From Fragilaria crotonensis (Eukaryota > Bacillariophyta > Fragilariophyceae > Fragilariales > Fragilariaceae): a DNA stretch of 64,000 nucleotides. The stretch spans positions 42,083 through 106,082 of the forward strand of contig JAKSYS010000145.1 in the NCBI GenBank assembly GCA_022925895.1, in the 5' to 3' direction. A model generated the notes under the pieces. The model saw only the letters and a program-made list of their open reading frames with translations. It had not been told where the DNA came from and did not search any database. Below are positions 32,895 to 43,858 of the stretch, piece after piece. Made by a program: the position numbers and the translations under genes. How positions within the stretch are numbered: the stretch's first letter is position 1; every line of letters begins with the position of its first letter.

Positions 32895-34559
32895 TCATCT
32901 GAGCTTCCTTTTCTTGCCATTCCATACCGACGCAGTATACTTGAGACCAGGCGAAGACTGCATGCCATGTTTCTCCAAAATACTAGCGACATCATATAGC
33001 TCACACTTGCGAGCAACATCAAGAGCTGTAGATCCGGCTTTATTCTTGTGATGCACATCCACGTTCTCGTGGTTCAACATTTCTCGAATCACATCAGACC
33101 TCCCCATTAGGGTTGCCCAGATAAGCGCAGTGTTACCTTGCGAGCCTTTGACATTGACGTCGACCTCGTTGTGTTTGAGGAGCTCGAGAACAATCTCCCA
33201 GTGGCCCTTACAGCTCGCCCAGAGAAACGATGTGCGGCCAAAATTATCTTTGGCATTCACATTCACATTCTTGTGCTTCAACAACTCTTGCACCACCTCC
33301 AAATGACCACTGAAGCTCGCCGAAATGAGGGCTGTACGACCGAATTTATCTCTGGCATTCACATCCACATTCTCGCGCTTCAGCAACTCGCAAACCACCT
33401 CCAAATGGCCCTTGAAGCTCGCCACGATGAGTGCTTTGGAAACGTTTACGCAATTGGCAATTTTATCCTGATTCAATAACTCGCGAACCACATCCAAATT
33501 ACCCTTGAAGCTCGCCACGATGAGAGGTGTTAAACCAGGCTTGTCTTCTGCATTCACATCCACCTTCTTGTTCATCAACAACTCGCGAACCACCTCCACA
33601 TGACCCTTCTGGCTCGCCGTGATGAGGGCCGTGCGGCCAAGACTATCGTGGGCATTCACATCCACATTGTTGTTCATCAACAGCATGCGAACCACCTCCA
33701 AATGACCCGTGTGGCTCGCGGTGATGAGGGCCGTGCGGCCTAGACTGTCTCGGGCATTCACATCCACATTCACATCCACATTCTGGGGCATCAACAATTC
33801 GCGAACCACTTCTACTTGGCCACTATTGCAAGCCACAATGAGGGCTGTGCAGCTCTGTTTTTCTTTCGCATTCGCATCCACATTCTGGTGCATCAATAAC
33901 TCGCGAACCACTTCTACGTGTCCACGATTGCATGCGAGGATGAGGGCTGTGCAGCTCTGGTTTTCCTTGGCATTGACATCCACATTTTTGTGCTTCAACA
34001 ACTGGCGAACCACCTCCACATGACCATTATAGCTCGCCGTTATGAGGGCTGTGCGACCGAATTTGTCTTTGGCATTCACATCCACATTTTCGTGGTTTAA
34101 CAACTCGCGAACCACCTTGCTGTGGCCACGACTGCAAGTCATGATGAGTGCTGTGGTACCATGAATGTTTTTAGCATTCACATCCACCTTGTTTAGCTTC
34201 AACAACTCGCGAGCCACCTCCACATGACCACCAAAGCAAGCAGCCATGAGGGCTGTGCGATCACCGAAGTTTTTGAGATTCACATCTACATTCTTTTGCA
34301 TCAACAACTCGCGAACAACGTGCACATGACCAATGAAGCAAGCCGCCATGAGGGCTGCATCACCACGATCGTGTCGTCCCAGAATCTGCCGAGTTTCATA
34401 ATTTATATAGTATTTTGCATCCACATCGGCCCCATTTTCCAATAGGTCACGAACTCGATCACTGTCGCCTTCCATGACACTCTGAAGCAAACTCTCGTTC
34501 ATCTCGTTCAAAATCATGAACCCACCACCGTCTTCAAGCTCATCGAGCATTAACGTCAT
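32895..34559 (-). CDS. Ankyrin-repeat protein, about 15 repeats
   Basis: 554 residues, intact. Residues 1-25 are acidic; from about 22 to 530 there are fifteen ankyrin repeats of 33-35 residues with the usual TALIxAxxxGHxEVVRELLxxxNVDVNAKD signature, the first a capping variant (NESLLQSVMEGDSDRVRDLL) and the second carrying an insertion (YETRQILGRHDRGD). Repeat 9 is degenerate (DKIANCVNVSKAL). Between repeats 6 and 7 the residues VDVN occur twice (VDVNVDVNARD). The ninth to fourteenth repeats diverge more than the middle ones. The tail is basic (WNGKKRKLR). No transmembrane, kinase or F-box domain. Such proteins bind other proteins; the partner cannot be told. The ATG lies only about 10 bp from the first 456-bp tandem repeat, so that repeat contains or replaces its promoter. 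Confidence 0.9.
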   Translation of the reverse strand: MTLMLDELEDGGGFMILNEMNESLLQSVMEGDSDRVRDLLENGADVDAKYYINYETRQILGRHDRGDAALMAACFIGHVHVVRELLMQKNVDVNLKNFGDRTALMAACFGGHVEVARELLKLNKVDVNAKNIHGTTALIMTCSRGHSKVVRELLNHENVDVNAKDKFGRTALITASYNGHVEVVRQLLKHKNVDVNAKENQSCTALILACNRGHVEVVRELLMHQNVDANAKEKQSCTALIVACNSGQVEVVRELLMPQNVDVNVDVNARDSLGRTALITASHTGHLEVVRMLLMNNNVDVNAHDSLGRTALITASQKGHVEVVRELLMNKKVDVNAEDKPGLTPLIVASFKGNLDVVRELLNQDKIANCVNVSKALIVASFKGHLEVVCELLKRENVDVNARDKFGRTALISASFSGHLEVVQELLKHKNVNVNAKDNFGRTSFLWASCKGHWEIVLELLKHNEVDVNVKGSQGNTALIWATLMGRSDVIREMLNHENVDVHHKNKAGSTALDVARKCELYDVASILEKHGMQSSPGLKYTASVWNGKKRKLR

Positions 34560-35206
34560 TGTAACTTAGGAAACACTTTTGATTTGTGGGGTGAAGCACT
34601 GTGCCAGAGTCAATGGCCAACCGCAAGAGGATCTAAGAAGGAACGAGATATCAACAATCCATGTGCTGGTTCACGGTGTATCAAGAAATGTTGTACAATA
34701 GTGTCGTACAAGGTAGACAAGTACTGCAGAACCCCTGGTTTTGTAGGTCGTCACCACTCTTTTTTGGGTCATTGTAGGTTAAAATCAACCTACAAAACCT
34801 TTGAGAGGATGCGTCCCTCAAATCGCTATTCAAGTAGAATCGTACTACGACTGCATGTAGAATTTTTTCTGTTCTGTTTCACAACCGATCCGGTTTTCTA
34901 CTACATAGGTGATTCACACTGGACGTGCTTCTCGAGCGAGGAATCTTCAGTCGTGTGGGTCGACCTTTTATGCAAGAAAGAAGCGGCAGCACGTAAAATA
35001 GAGGTTTTTTTTAATTTTTTTTTAAGAAACACTTTTGATTTGTGGGGTGAAGCACTGTGCCAGAGTCAATGGCCAACCAAGAGGATCTAAGAAGGAACGA
35101 TATCAACAATCCATGTGCTGGTTCACGGTGTATCACGAATTGTTGTACAATAGTGTCGTACAAGGTAGACAAGTACTGCAGAACCCCTGGTTTTGTAGGT
35201 CGTCAC

Positions 35207-35562
35207 CAGGCTTCCCTATTTGAGGTTTTTTTTCTTAAATGAGGACAAAAATCCTCATTTAATTTTTGAAATCGCCCTCAAATAAGGGTGACGTCATACA
35301 TACTGACGTAGAAAAACACGTAGGAATTTGGATTATGTCCGTTGTCAGTACCAGTACAGGGACTGGTGCAGTACGACAGTAGCCTGTCAGGGGTTGATGA
35401 AGTCTCATGTCTCAAGTACATTCGGGTTAGGGATATTTTTTCTGGTACAAAAATTACGTAGAGTGTACGGACCCTCAACTAAGCCCTCATTTAATTTTCA
35501 AAATCGCCCTCAATTAGCTATTTGAGTGCAAATGAGGACAATTCCTCAAATATGGAACCCTG
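35207..35562. mobile_element. hAT-type MITE 1 (356 bp)
   Basis: Termini are CAGGCTTCCCTATTTGAGG and, reverse-complemented at the other end, CAGGGTTCCATATTTGAGG (17 of 19 identical). The 8 bp GTCGTCAC is present on both sides (35199-35206 and 35563-35570) and only once in the other copies of the host repeat, which proves insertion and gives the exact empty site. 8-bp duplications and CAGG/CCTG ends are hAT hallmarks. Sub-terminal AAATGAGGAC/CCTCATTTAATTT words are also inverted. No transposase is encoded. Confidence 0.9.
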
Positions 35563-36001
35563 GTCGTCACCACTCTTTTTTGGGTCATAGTAGGTTAAAA
35601 TCAACCTACAAAACCTTTGAGAGGATGCGTCCCCCAAATCGCTATTCAAGTAGAATCGTGCTACGACTGCATGTAGAATTTTTTCTGTTCTGTTTCACAA
35701 CCGATCCGGTTTTCTACTACATATAGGTGATTCACACTGGACGTGCTTCTCGAGCGAGGAATCTTCATTCGTGTGGGTCGACCTTTTATGCAAGAAAGAA
35801 GCGGCAGCACGTAAAATAGAGGTTTTTTTTAATTTTTTTTAAGGAAACACTTTTGATTTGTGGGGTGAAGCACTGTGCCAGAGTCAATGGCCAACCAAGA
35901 GGATCTAAGAAGGAACGATATCAACAATCCATGTGCTGGTTCACGGTGTATCAAGAAATGTTGTACAATAGTGTCGTACAAGGTAGACAAGTACTGCAGA
36001 A

Positions 36002-36959
36002 CAGGCCGGTTTAATTGGGGGAAATCACCTTAGTTGGGGGTCATTTCCCCCAATCGAGTTTCAAAATCTCCCCCAATTAAGCTTTTTATTGGGTTATGCG
36101 CTCTGTAATGTGTGGGCAGGATTCGGTTTCCCCCAATTAAACCAATTAGCAAAATGCAAGTACATCTCCAGATCATCACATAAAAGATGTCCAAAACACA
36201 ATTATATCTTCATTGAGGGTATTATCCATTGTTGAATCAAACATCAGATAAATATTCTCTGTCTCAAGAAGGAGAATTGGTGGTTCCACGGAGTGTTTGG
36301 TTTTCTTATTGATGGTGGAACTTGCAATATTGTGGGACAGGGAAGGGAACGGTTCTGATTTGGCGACACCTCAATGCCTACCTCATCAGCTTCTTAACAT
36401 TAATGGCTCTGATTTTGCTGAATATTTACATTGATGACAAACAAGAAGCAACGTTGATGAACAAGCAAGATGTGGATCAACTCAACGATGAATTCCTAGA
36501 ATTTGTCAGCATGTAGTACCCAAAGAAGAATCAAACCATTCTTAAAAAACCTTTATATGGCTCCAGTTGTTTGAAGACATCTTACAATGGTCAACGGGCA
36601 TTCATGACATGAGGTTGTTGCTTCCCCAACCTGAAGAAGTGCTTGTATGGCAGATATGGTACTATCATACTATGCATCCCCAGGAACATGCATAGTCAAG
36701 TCATGTGTTGCAGTCATCAGTTTGGATGAAATTCATATCAACTAGTTTTTCATTGTTGGAAGTATCCTGCTCCAGTGCAAACACTTACCTCTTCCTTGAA
36801 AAAAAAATATAGCTGCACAGACTCGTGAAGCTGAGATTTAGCTACATTTTCCTGTCGTTTCAGAAATCTCCCCCAATTAGCCCCCGATTAGCCTCCAAAA
36901 TCTCCCCCAATTAGCCTAATTGGGTATTTTGGGGGACGTCCCCCAATTAAACCGGCCTG
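36002..36959. mobile_element. hAT-type MITE 2 (958 bp)
   Basis: The ends CAGGCCGGTTTAATTGGGGG and CCCCCAATTAAACCGGCCTG are perfect inverted repeats. CTGCAGAA (8 bp) flanks both sides (35994-36001, 36960-36967), and the intact host repeat has it once. Internally, CTCCCCCAATTA and related words are repeated near both ends (36067-36077, 36866-36910), which is typical of transposase-binding sub-terminal repeats. A 64-residue frame at 36322-36516 has one hydrophobic helix but no transposase character, so the element is non-autonomous. Confidence 0.92.
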
Positions 36960-37299
36960 CTGCAGAACCCCTGGTTTTGTAGGTCGTCACCACTCTTTTT
37001 TGGGTCATTGTAGGTTAAATTCAACCTACAAAACCTTTGAGAGGATGCGTCCCCCAAATCGCTATTCAAGTAGAATCGTACTACGACCGCATGTAGAATT
37101 TTTTCTGTTCTGTTTCACAACCGGTTTTCTACTACCGGTAGTAGGTGATTCACACTGGACGTGCTTTCTCGAGGGAGGTATGTTCAGCCGTGCGGGTCGA
37201 CCTTGCACGTTTGAAAGAAGCGGCAGCACGTAAATTAGATGTTTATTTTTATTTTTTTTACTCTAGAGTAGGTGATTCACAACCTAGAAAATGCTGGTA

Positions 37300-37816
37300 C
37301 AAACCCTACATACGCACATTTGTTCTGTCACGGATGGGCAATCTTCGACCCTCGTCGCTCGTCGCGTACAACAGTTGTGGCGGTTCGCAATCAAGACGCC
37401 GTTGGATCATTACTGGAGCTAACGAAAACGTATTCAAGTTAGTTTACGAGACATAGATCATACAAGGATGGTTGAGCAACTGCGCACTGACACCGGTGGA
37501 ACAGATGCCAGTGCGTAGTGCCCAGCCGTACCTGGTGCCAAGTGCCAAGAACTTTACCAAACGGGGCCGCTTGGCTCCACGCCTTTTTCTTCCTGAGTGC
37601 ACGTTTCCTTTCCGTATTGGTGGAAACGTCCCTTGGTGCATTTGGCACCTCACAAGAGGTGATTCCGTCACCAACGAGACCGTTGTTGCACTCAGTCGAA
37701 TAGGTCAGAGCCAAGGGCACTGCAAGTTGCGTCTTTGTGACAGGAAACATCCTCGCATGAGCTAAGGATTCCCTCGGCGGAGTCAGCGGAGAGGTCACTC
37801 TCAGAGGCGTTGACAA
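37300..37816 (-). pseudogene. Fragment of unknown gene, paralogous to 48324-48656
   Basis: Plus-strand text GGATCATTACTGGAG (37407-37420) and GAACTTTACC...GGCTCCA..CTTTTTCTTC (37550-37590) matches the corresponding part of 48441-48585. On the minus strand the second copy reads as a protein (GKVLG..., see that entry); here the frame is broken. It lies head-to-head with the prolyl-hydroxylase pseudogene, as in the second copy, so the duplicated block includes both genes. Confidence 0.55.
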
Positions 37817-38018
37817 CGAGAACTTGGAGGTTCGGCCTATGATTGTTTACGTTATGAAATCGTAGTCCGTAGAGACTTGAAGCGAACCCAGAACTCAGAA
37901 CCTTGGAATACGCTACTTCGATTGGTGAGCGGCAAACTAGCGATCGGTGTGCTCCGCTATCAATCCGGAAACCCCGTTCAGCTGGCATGGGACCGAGCAT
38001 AACGGCATAACGGCATAC

Positions 38019-39589
38019 ATGACAAGAGAGCGCAAGAACCACTTCTTCTTCTTCGCTTTGCTTGTGATAATTGCGTCATCGGCGGACGCTGAACTGAAGG
38101 CATGCGAAGTGGGATTCGATGGACTTTGCATTGATGATGGTACTCGTACTGTTGCAAAGTGCAAACGACACTCATGAACTTTGCAAAGAATGGGCTGATT
38201 TATGCATGCAGGAGTCGCGTAGGTGATGTTTGGTGCATGGGAGTATTGGACAACTCCTTGTTATGCGGAGTATGGTGTTGTCCTCCTACCGCCGGCGCTT
38301 TTGATAATTGTGGGCCATGTTGCATTCCAGCGTTGTTGCCGTTCCTGTAACAGTCTCCAACTGCGAATGCAAATTTGGGGGTTGGGGTTCCGAGCAACAT
38401 CACGGACCTAGAGAATCGCAATTTCCTATTTTTTTTAATCTCCGAGTGCTAACGTTACTCAGAGTGCGCATGCAACATCGAACTCATTTTCAGCAATCCG
38501 ACACAGGTGAATGTGATGCCAGCTCATGGTATATGCTGTACAACTGCCTGGAGTCTTGCAAGACTTGTAACATGGAACCAACTAAACTTGAAAACCTTGC
38601 AGATTACAAGTATCGTCTTCATGCCTTTTTTGGAGAATCAAAATGAGATGAATCCAAAGTACATTGAAGTCAGAGACAGATGCAAAAACACAAAACCAGA
38701 ATGCTTCAAGTTAAAGGCGGAGGGAAAATGTACAGGGTCCGTGGAAACAGACTGTACTCCGGTCTGTGAGACCTGTGAGTTATTGGATCACAAGCATTGG
38801 TGTCCCATGGACGAGGGCGTCCCTCCAGCGCTCAAACCCGGAGACTTGCATCTCCTGTTTGAACGGATAGTGACAGAGAAATACTATCAAAAATACGAAC
38901 CCAAAGTTCTATCCATGCCCGCCACGAATGCTCACACGAATACGACTATAGGCCCCGATGGATCCATTATTCCCGACGGACCCTTGCTGATCCTGTTGGA
39001 CAATTTTTTGACTGCTGACGAGTGCCGGCATATGCAAGTCCTAGCTAACGAGCAGAACCTTCACCCAATACCTGTTCACATGTTCCGGGACTATCGGGGC
39101 AATGTTGTGTCAAAAATCAATAATGCCTGCAACGCAAGAACGATCCGCTGCGAAACTGATTGCGCCGAGAGGATCACGTGATTCATGAGGTGACCCATCG
39201 AATGGCAAATTCGATGAATCTGCCCAAACGAGAACTTTGAGTAACTTCGATTGGCACGACACGAACCAGGATAGTCATGCCGCCGTCACAGCGATGTCAA
39301 TCGCATTCACATGGACAGATCGTGCGGACCTAGGGCCTTGACTGTGTTTTTGTACCTCAATGACGTCGAACAAGGCGGCGGTACCGAGTTTCCGTTTCTC
39401 AATATTACGATTCAGCCTCGAATGGGCTGTGCCGCCGTATGGCCAAACGTTTGGAACGATCGTCTCAGTCAAGAGTATTTGCGGACAATGCACTCTGCAT
39501 TGACGCCGATCAATGGTATGAAGTACACTGCCAATTCATGGGCTCACCCAAACGATTTTGGTACCCCGTATAGCAAGGGATGTATCTAA
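38019..39589 (+). pseudogene. Prolyl 4-hydroxylase-like gene copy 1, decayed
   Basis: In order: a signal peptide (NHFFFFALLVIIASSADA) at 38019, a Cys-rich segment ending YMLYNCLESCKTC near 38560 (ShKT-like), a second Cys cluster (CKNTKPECF...CTPVCETC), a long frame 38507-39181 with LLILLDNFLTADECRHMQ, and the 2-oxoglutarate/iron oxygenase core at 39270-39589. In the core, RHSDVNRIHMD gives the iron-binding HxD, CGPRALTVFLYLNDVEQGGGTEF follows, and HSALTPINGMKYTANSWAH holds the distal His. A frameshift near 38163, another near 39177, a TAA within NFE-LRLARHEPG (about 39236) and a TAG at about 39271 break the frame. The family hydroxylates proline in secreted glycoproteins. The iron site is intact, but the gene cannot be translated whole. 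Confidence 0.8.
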
Positions 39590-40501
39590 GACTATAAACG
39601 ATTGGCGGTGTCGGATTTGAGCGCCATTTTCACTGATAGTGGTTCCACGATACTCGTACCTTTATTCTCCTCCATTCAGATCACATCTGGTGACTGCAGC
39701 GACGAGGTACACGTCGCGTCACATGGACACTGAAATGGTTATTCATTGTCCGCAGAAAGATCACATGTTGTCAATTAAGAAAAGGGTTATTTCGGGCTTC
39801 ATCCACTTTAAAGGCTTGCCTGTGATACAGATGTTGGATGTGACTGTGACGACGGAAGAGCAAAGCTTCCGAGACAAGGTACTCGTGCAGGTAGATTAAC
39901 GCAATGGTATTGAATCTGCGACGAAAAGCTTTCGAAGCTTCTCTAACGACACCGCTCCTGAGTTTGCCTTGATCAAGTTCACGACATTGAGCAACTTAGC
40001 AATCTCGTATTCTGTACATTTTGGATCCTCATCAGTATTGTTCACACAATCGCAAGCCTTGCACATGAAGGATATGCTTGCACTGTGGTTTGATGCCACC
40101 AATGCAAAAGCAAACTGTCCATTGTCCACCCCCGGATTTGTGTACACTGACGAACCTTGTGCGGACTGGTTCTTGATATCTGCTACCGCCAAACCGATCC
40201 CACGCGACATGGTTCTCACGATCCACCGTTACAATTGACAGAACAGGAGGCGAGATTGCACAAAGGGATTTACGACGGATACACTACGCTCATCTCTACA
40301 TGCATGCCGTGCTGATCCTGTGGATGCGAAAGGATTGTGGACTCCTTATTTGCCGTCGATATCGATGGGCGAGAACTTCGTAGACGACTTCAATGGTGAC
40401 CGTGCATTGAAACACGATTTCTTAGACAAAGAGCGGCTACATTTATTAAAAATGTTCACAAACGGCTTGCTCGATTTATTATACAAACAGCGCTGTTCCA
40501 A
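39590..40501. other. Unassigned region after P4H copy 1
   Basis: A minus-strand frame (40219-39896, 107 residues; CKACDCVNNTDEDPKC and SLEKLRKLF) and an overlapping plus-strand frame (39969-40238) are both open. Neither matches a family I know and I cannot choose between them. No second copy is visible after P4H copy 2. Confidence 0.35.
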
Positions 40502-41437
40502 TCACGACAGGTGACTACTAAACCAGCGGCAAAGGCTCTGCGCATCGTCCAAATCGCACCCCAATGGTTGATATGGATCGCCAACAAAGACGTTGCCAAT
40601 AGACCGACCGTTGACGGCTGCATACATGTTGAAGGCCACGCCCACAGAATCCAGACCGTGAGCTTCATTAGTTGCCCAAGTCGTTTTTGAAACAGTCGCT
40701 GGGAACAACGTATCCGTTTTGTTGTCCCAACTTCGTTCTAAATGCTCCAACCGTTGTTCGAGCTCAGAGCAAGGGGAGCAAAGAGATTCATGTGCCCCTT
40801 GCTCTGAAGCTTCTTCAAACACATAGGCAAAGGATGACAGATTCGCTTCCTCCCTTTCTTCATCAGCAAGAGGGTATTCCCACAGCGCCGAACTGAATCC
40901 AATAGGCATGTTCGTCAGGGAGGTTACAATTAAATTGGCATTGATCCGTAGGTTTGTTGGGGGAACGTGTAAAGGAGGGGTAACGTCCGTAGTGATCGCG
41001 GCCGTGTTGTCTGACTTCATGCTGCACACTTCCTTCGTGGAATGTGCCTCTCCAGTGATAACTGGCATGACCTGGTCTGCGTATTTTTGCTCTGTAATGA
41101 CGGGTCGGAAGTTCCTCGGAAGCACATTCACGTCGTCCCTAAACTCAGCAATTGACAGGCGGAGGTCTCGAAGTCCGTGGCCCACCTTGTTCTCGGCGAT
41201 ATGAGGAGGCGCTTCAATCCAGGCTCCAGTTGAGGATCGCTGGAGAAAACGATAACCCATCGCTTCAAGCTTGGACACCAGCATTTTGACTACGGCTGTC
41301 TTTTCCCTTCGAAGTGCTTGATTCCTGTAATGGACCACGTACTCCTTCAACACTTTGCGAAACACCCTGTTGCCTGGGTTGTTGTAGCACGTGGGGCCTC
41401 GTCCAAGCAAAATGTCTGTCGGCTGGATCAAAGTCAT
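40502..41437 (-). CDS. DUF6824-like protein copy 4, intact
   Basis: 311 residues. It starts MTLIQPTDILLGRG exactly as copy 1 (MTLIQPTDIMLGRG), then CYNNPGNRVFRKVLKEY, LRREKTAVVKMLVSKLEAMG, YRFLQRSSTGAWIEAPPH and ENKVGHGLRDLRLS, an acidic middle (LADEEREEANLSSFAYVFEEASEQG) and the C-terminal motif DPYQPLGCDLDDAQSLCRWFS. The shared start supports the shorter start in copy 2. It is followed by P4H pseudogene copy 1 on the opposite strand, the same arrangement as copy 5 with P4H copy 2. The DIRS-like element begins about 260 bp upstream of its start, so the promoter may be shortened. Function unknown. Confidence 0.88.
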   Translation of the reverse strand: MTLIQPTDILLGRGPTCYNNPGNRVFRKVLKEYVVHYRNQALRREKTAVVKMLVSKLEAMGYRFLQRSSTGAWIEAPPHIAENKVGHGLRDLRLSIAEFRDDVNVLPRNFRPVITEQKYADQVMPVITGEAHSTKEVCSMKSDNTAAITTDVTPPLHVPPTNLRINANLIVTSLTNMPIGFSSALWEYPLADEEREEANLSSFAYVFEEASEQGAHESLCSPCSELEQRLEHLERSWDNKTDTLFPATVSKTTWATNEAHGLDSVGVAFNMYAAVNGRSIGNVFVGDPYQPLGCDLDDAQSLCRWFSSHLS

Positions 41438-41875
41438 GGTGGGAGCCTCGACTCTGTTTGCAAATTCCTATTTCAAAAAATGTTTGAAGTACCTTACGAG
41501 GGCACGAATTTAGATTCAGCTGTTGCGGACGCGCGATAAGAAAATCTCTCATCATACAGCATCTACATTTTACCGACGTGGTTGTTGTATGCATATGGCG
41601 AACCCAGGATATTCTGGACCATTTAAGATTTAAGCCCTTTTTTAGGCAGAGAATCCTTATACAGTAGTACGTACTGTAGATTGGCATGTCCGAAGATCGG
41701 GAAAGGACGGGCAGTCGCCATCAGACAGACGAACACGAGACACAGACAGACGAACACCACGACACAACACAACACAAGATACGAATTGCTCACAATCCGA
41801 ACGAACTCGAATCGACAAAGACACTACTCTAGTTAATCTGGCCTCTCCCCCGACCCGACTTGAACCACAGACGCA

Positions 41876-43532
41876 ATGGAGGGGTCAGACGACGCTCGCT
41901 CACCGATGACGATGACCTTGACGTGGTTGGACGTTTTCAGGAAGCTCGACCAGTGGGAGGTCGTCGAAAAGCTCAGCGCTTTGAATTCGAAGACGAACTC
42001 GGTCAGTACAAATTCTACAGGATTCGTACACTTGTGCTCTCCGGAAGTCGCCCACCTTATGGTAAACACGCACGGAGTCATCCGACTCTTTCACCACTTC
42101 CACCACGACGCTGACGATGGACTCAACGACGGGACGAACGCCCTTTGGGCACTGATGGGGGCTGGCGGCTTCGCCGCCGCCATGGCGGTCGACACGAAAC
42201 AGGTCGTAGAGCGACACATCGGAACGCCTTTTGATTGGTCGAGGATGCTCTCGTGGAATTCTACGTCGGACGTACTGGCGGCGATCAATGAATCTCTGAC
42301 GACACGTGCCCAGGTGTCAGGCGTCAGCACCGGAGCCACGCGCGAAGCCGAGCCAGCCGGCACCCTGCCGACTGCAACCAGAGGACGACCGAAGAAAGGA
42401 AGCGGAACGAAGCACCGGGCGAAGCCAAGCAAGCCAGTCGACGCGAGCGAGGACGACACAGACGACGTCACGGTCGTCGGGTTCACGATGAAGCCCACCG
42501 TCCCGGTGCCGGCCTTCATCGCAGCCGCCATCATGGACACTTACGTCACCGCGCCAGAGGAGCTCGCCCTACTGATCGTCAACGCCATTAAACAGAGAGC
42601 GAGCGAGGACCCAGACCCGTCCAGAGCAACCATCCGCGCGGAGGCAGCCTCTTACATCCCGCGGTGGGTCCTCAGCGTAGCGGTAAACTCGAGGAGGACC
42701 CCGGGACCGACAAAGCGAGGGGTGGCGGCATCAAACGCATACTCCCAAACGATCGGACGAATGGGCGAAATCGCTACACCTCAAGCATCTGGCGGTCAGA
42801 GCTAGGAGCCTCATTCGGACGGACGACCATGCCAGCACGCCAGGACGCACAGAGGACGCCATTCGAAACCTGTCAACGTTACTGGAGCGACAGGCAGCAA
42901 ACGCAGCGACCTCGTCCCCCCCAAACGTCGAAGACAGGCTTTGACTCTTTCCCGCCGTCGACGAAACGAATGGTCCTTTTCGTGTCCGAAAGGGACGCCG
43001 ACAGGATGATTCGCAGCCGCCCGGTCCAGTCTTTCTCGGACATCCTGACGCTTAGCAACGTGGCCTACGTACAAAACCACATCCACCACTTCTTGAGGAA
43101 CACCAAAGGTCGAGACGCGTTCATTCCCATGGGCTTCTGCGCCGCAATCCGCACCGCTTCTTTCACGGCCGACACACCTGACCGGCCAGGGCCTTCAGCC
43201 TCTTCTGTTGCGGTCCCCAGACGTTCGCCCGAGCAGCAGCGATCGGGCGAGAAGCCTCTGATCACGCCAGCACCCTTGTGCAAATGCAACTCAAGACGAC
43301 CGACACGACCACGGGCTTCTCGGAGAAGGACATCAAGAGCATGACAAAACTCAACTTCACGGTGCCGAAAGATTTTCACGAACTCGCGCGGCTTATCGAG
43401 AACATGAGCGGAGTGCTGGAGCTCCTTTCGGAGCCAATTCCCGCTCACACACATGTTGGACGAGTGGAGCCGTTTCCTGACCAGGGCGGTCGGCTCCACA
43501 CTGGCGACGCTCCGCCAGCTAGCGCACGCTGA
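41876..43532 (+). pseudogene. DIRS-like element ORF1 (gag-like), frame breaks
   Basis: The first frame, 41876-42805, has 309 residues, with an Ala-rich AALMGAGGFAAAMAVDTKQ-type helix, a basic GRPKKGSGTKHRAKPSKP patch and an acidic DASEDDTDDV stretch. It continues after shifts near 42780 and 42950 as an RTEDAIRNLSTLLERQAANA helix, then FVSERDADRMIR and SFSDILTLSNVAYVQNHIHHF, and near 43278 as FSEKDIKSMTKLNFTVPKDF. The pattern of helices and charge is gag-like, but I know no specific family. Confidence 0.5.
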
Positions 43533-43858
43533 CCCTCAGCCGCGTGCAGGTTAGGTTGGTTCATCGAAAACGCATGCAACAATACCTAGTTCTCTGCGCT
43601 GGAGTCGAACACGAGGACGAGATCAACCCAGCACTCCTAGAATTCAGGTCCACCCGGCAGCAGTTGGAGGACGGCGCCTTTGTCTTCCCGGCCTGCGACT
43701 TCCTCAAGGAGCGGCTGGGACGTGGAGTCGACCAAAGGGCGACTCGCAGCCTGTAGCCGCCGCCGGGAGCGCTCGAGCCGGACGTCGCGGGCAACCCGCG
43801 GACGCAGTCACAAACCCACAGCAGGACCTTTTCCCGAGACGCGAACGACACTTGGCAG

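Larger units (their letters stand above)
34570..37260. repeat. 456-bp tandem repeat, three copies, split by two MITEs
   Basis: Each unit begins GAAACACTTTTGATTTGTGG and ends in a poly-T/poly-A stretch (GAGGTTTTTTTTAATTT). Unit starts are 34570, 35026 and 35844. The first period is 456 bp; the second is 454 bp after removing the insertion at 35207-35562 and its duplicated 8 bp. The third unit is split by the element at 36002-36959 and resumes at 36968. Inside each is a hairpin-forming GTAGGTTAAAATCAACCTAC. The three units differ by few substitutions, plus a CTACTACCGGTAGTAG palindrome in unit 3 only. One frame stays open across units 1-2 because 456 is divisible by three, but it has no domain. 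Confidence 0.9.

Noticed and set aside
33138-34100. Several frames antisense to the ankyrin gene with repeated Leu/Asn/His text
   Set aside because: They are reverse-complement images of the ankyrin repeats; the minus-strand reading has clear family motifs.
34584-35090. 168-codon frame running across two units of the 456-bp repeat
   Set aside because: It stays open because the period is divisible by three; no ATG context, no domain, and the other units are interrupted by MITEs.
36322-36516. 64-codon frame inside MITE 2 with a hydrophobic segment
   Set aside because: Too short for a transposase and without motif; probably chance in AT-rich filler.
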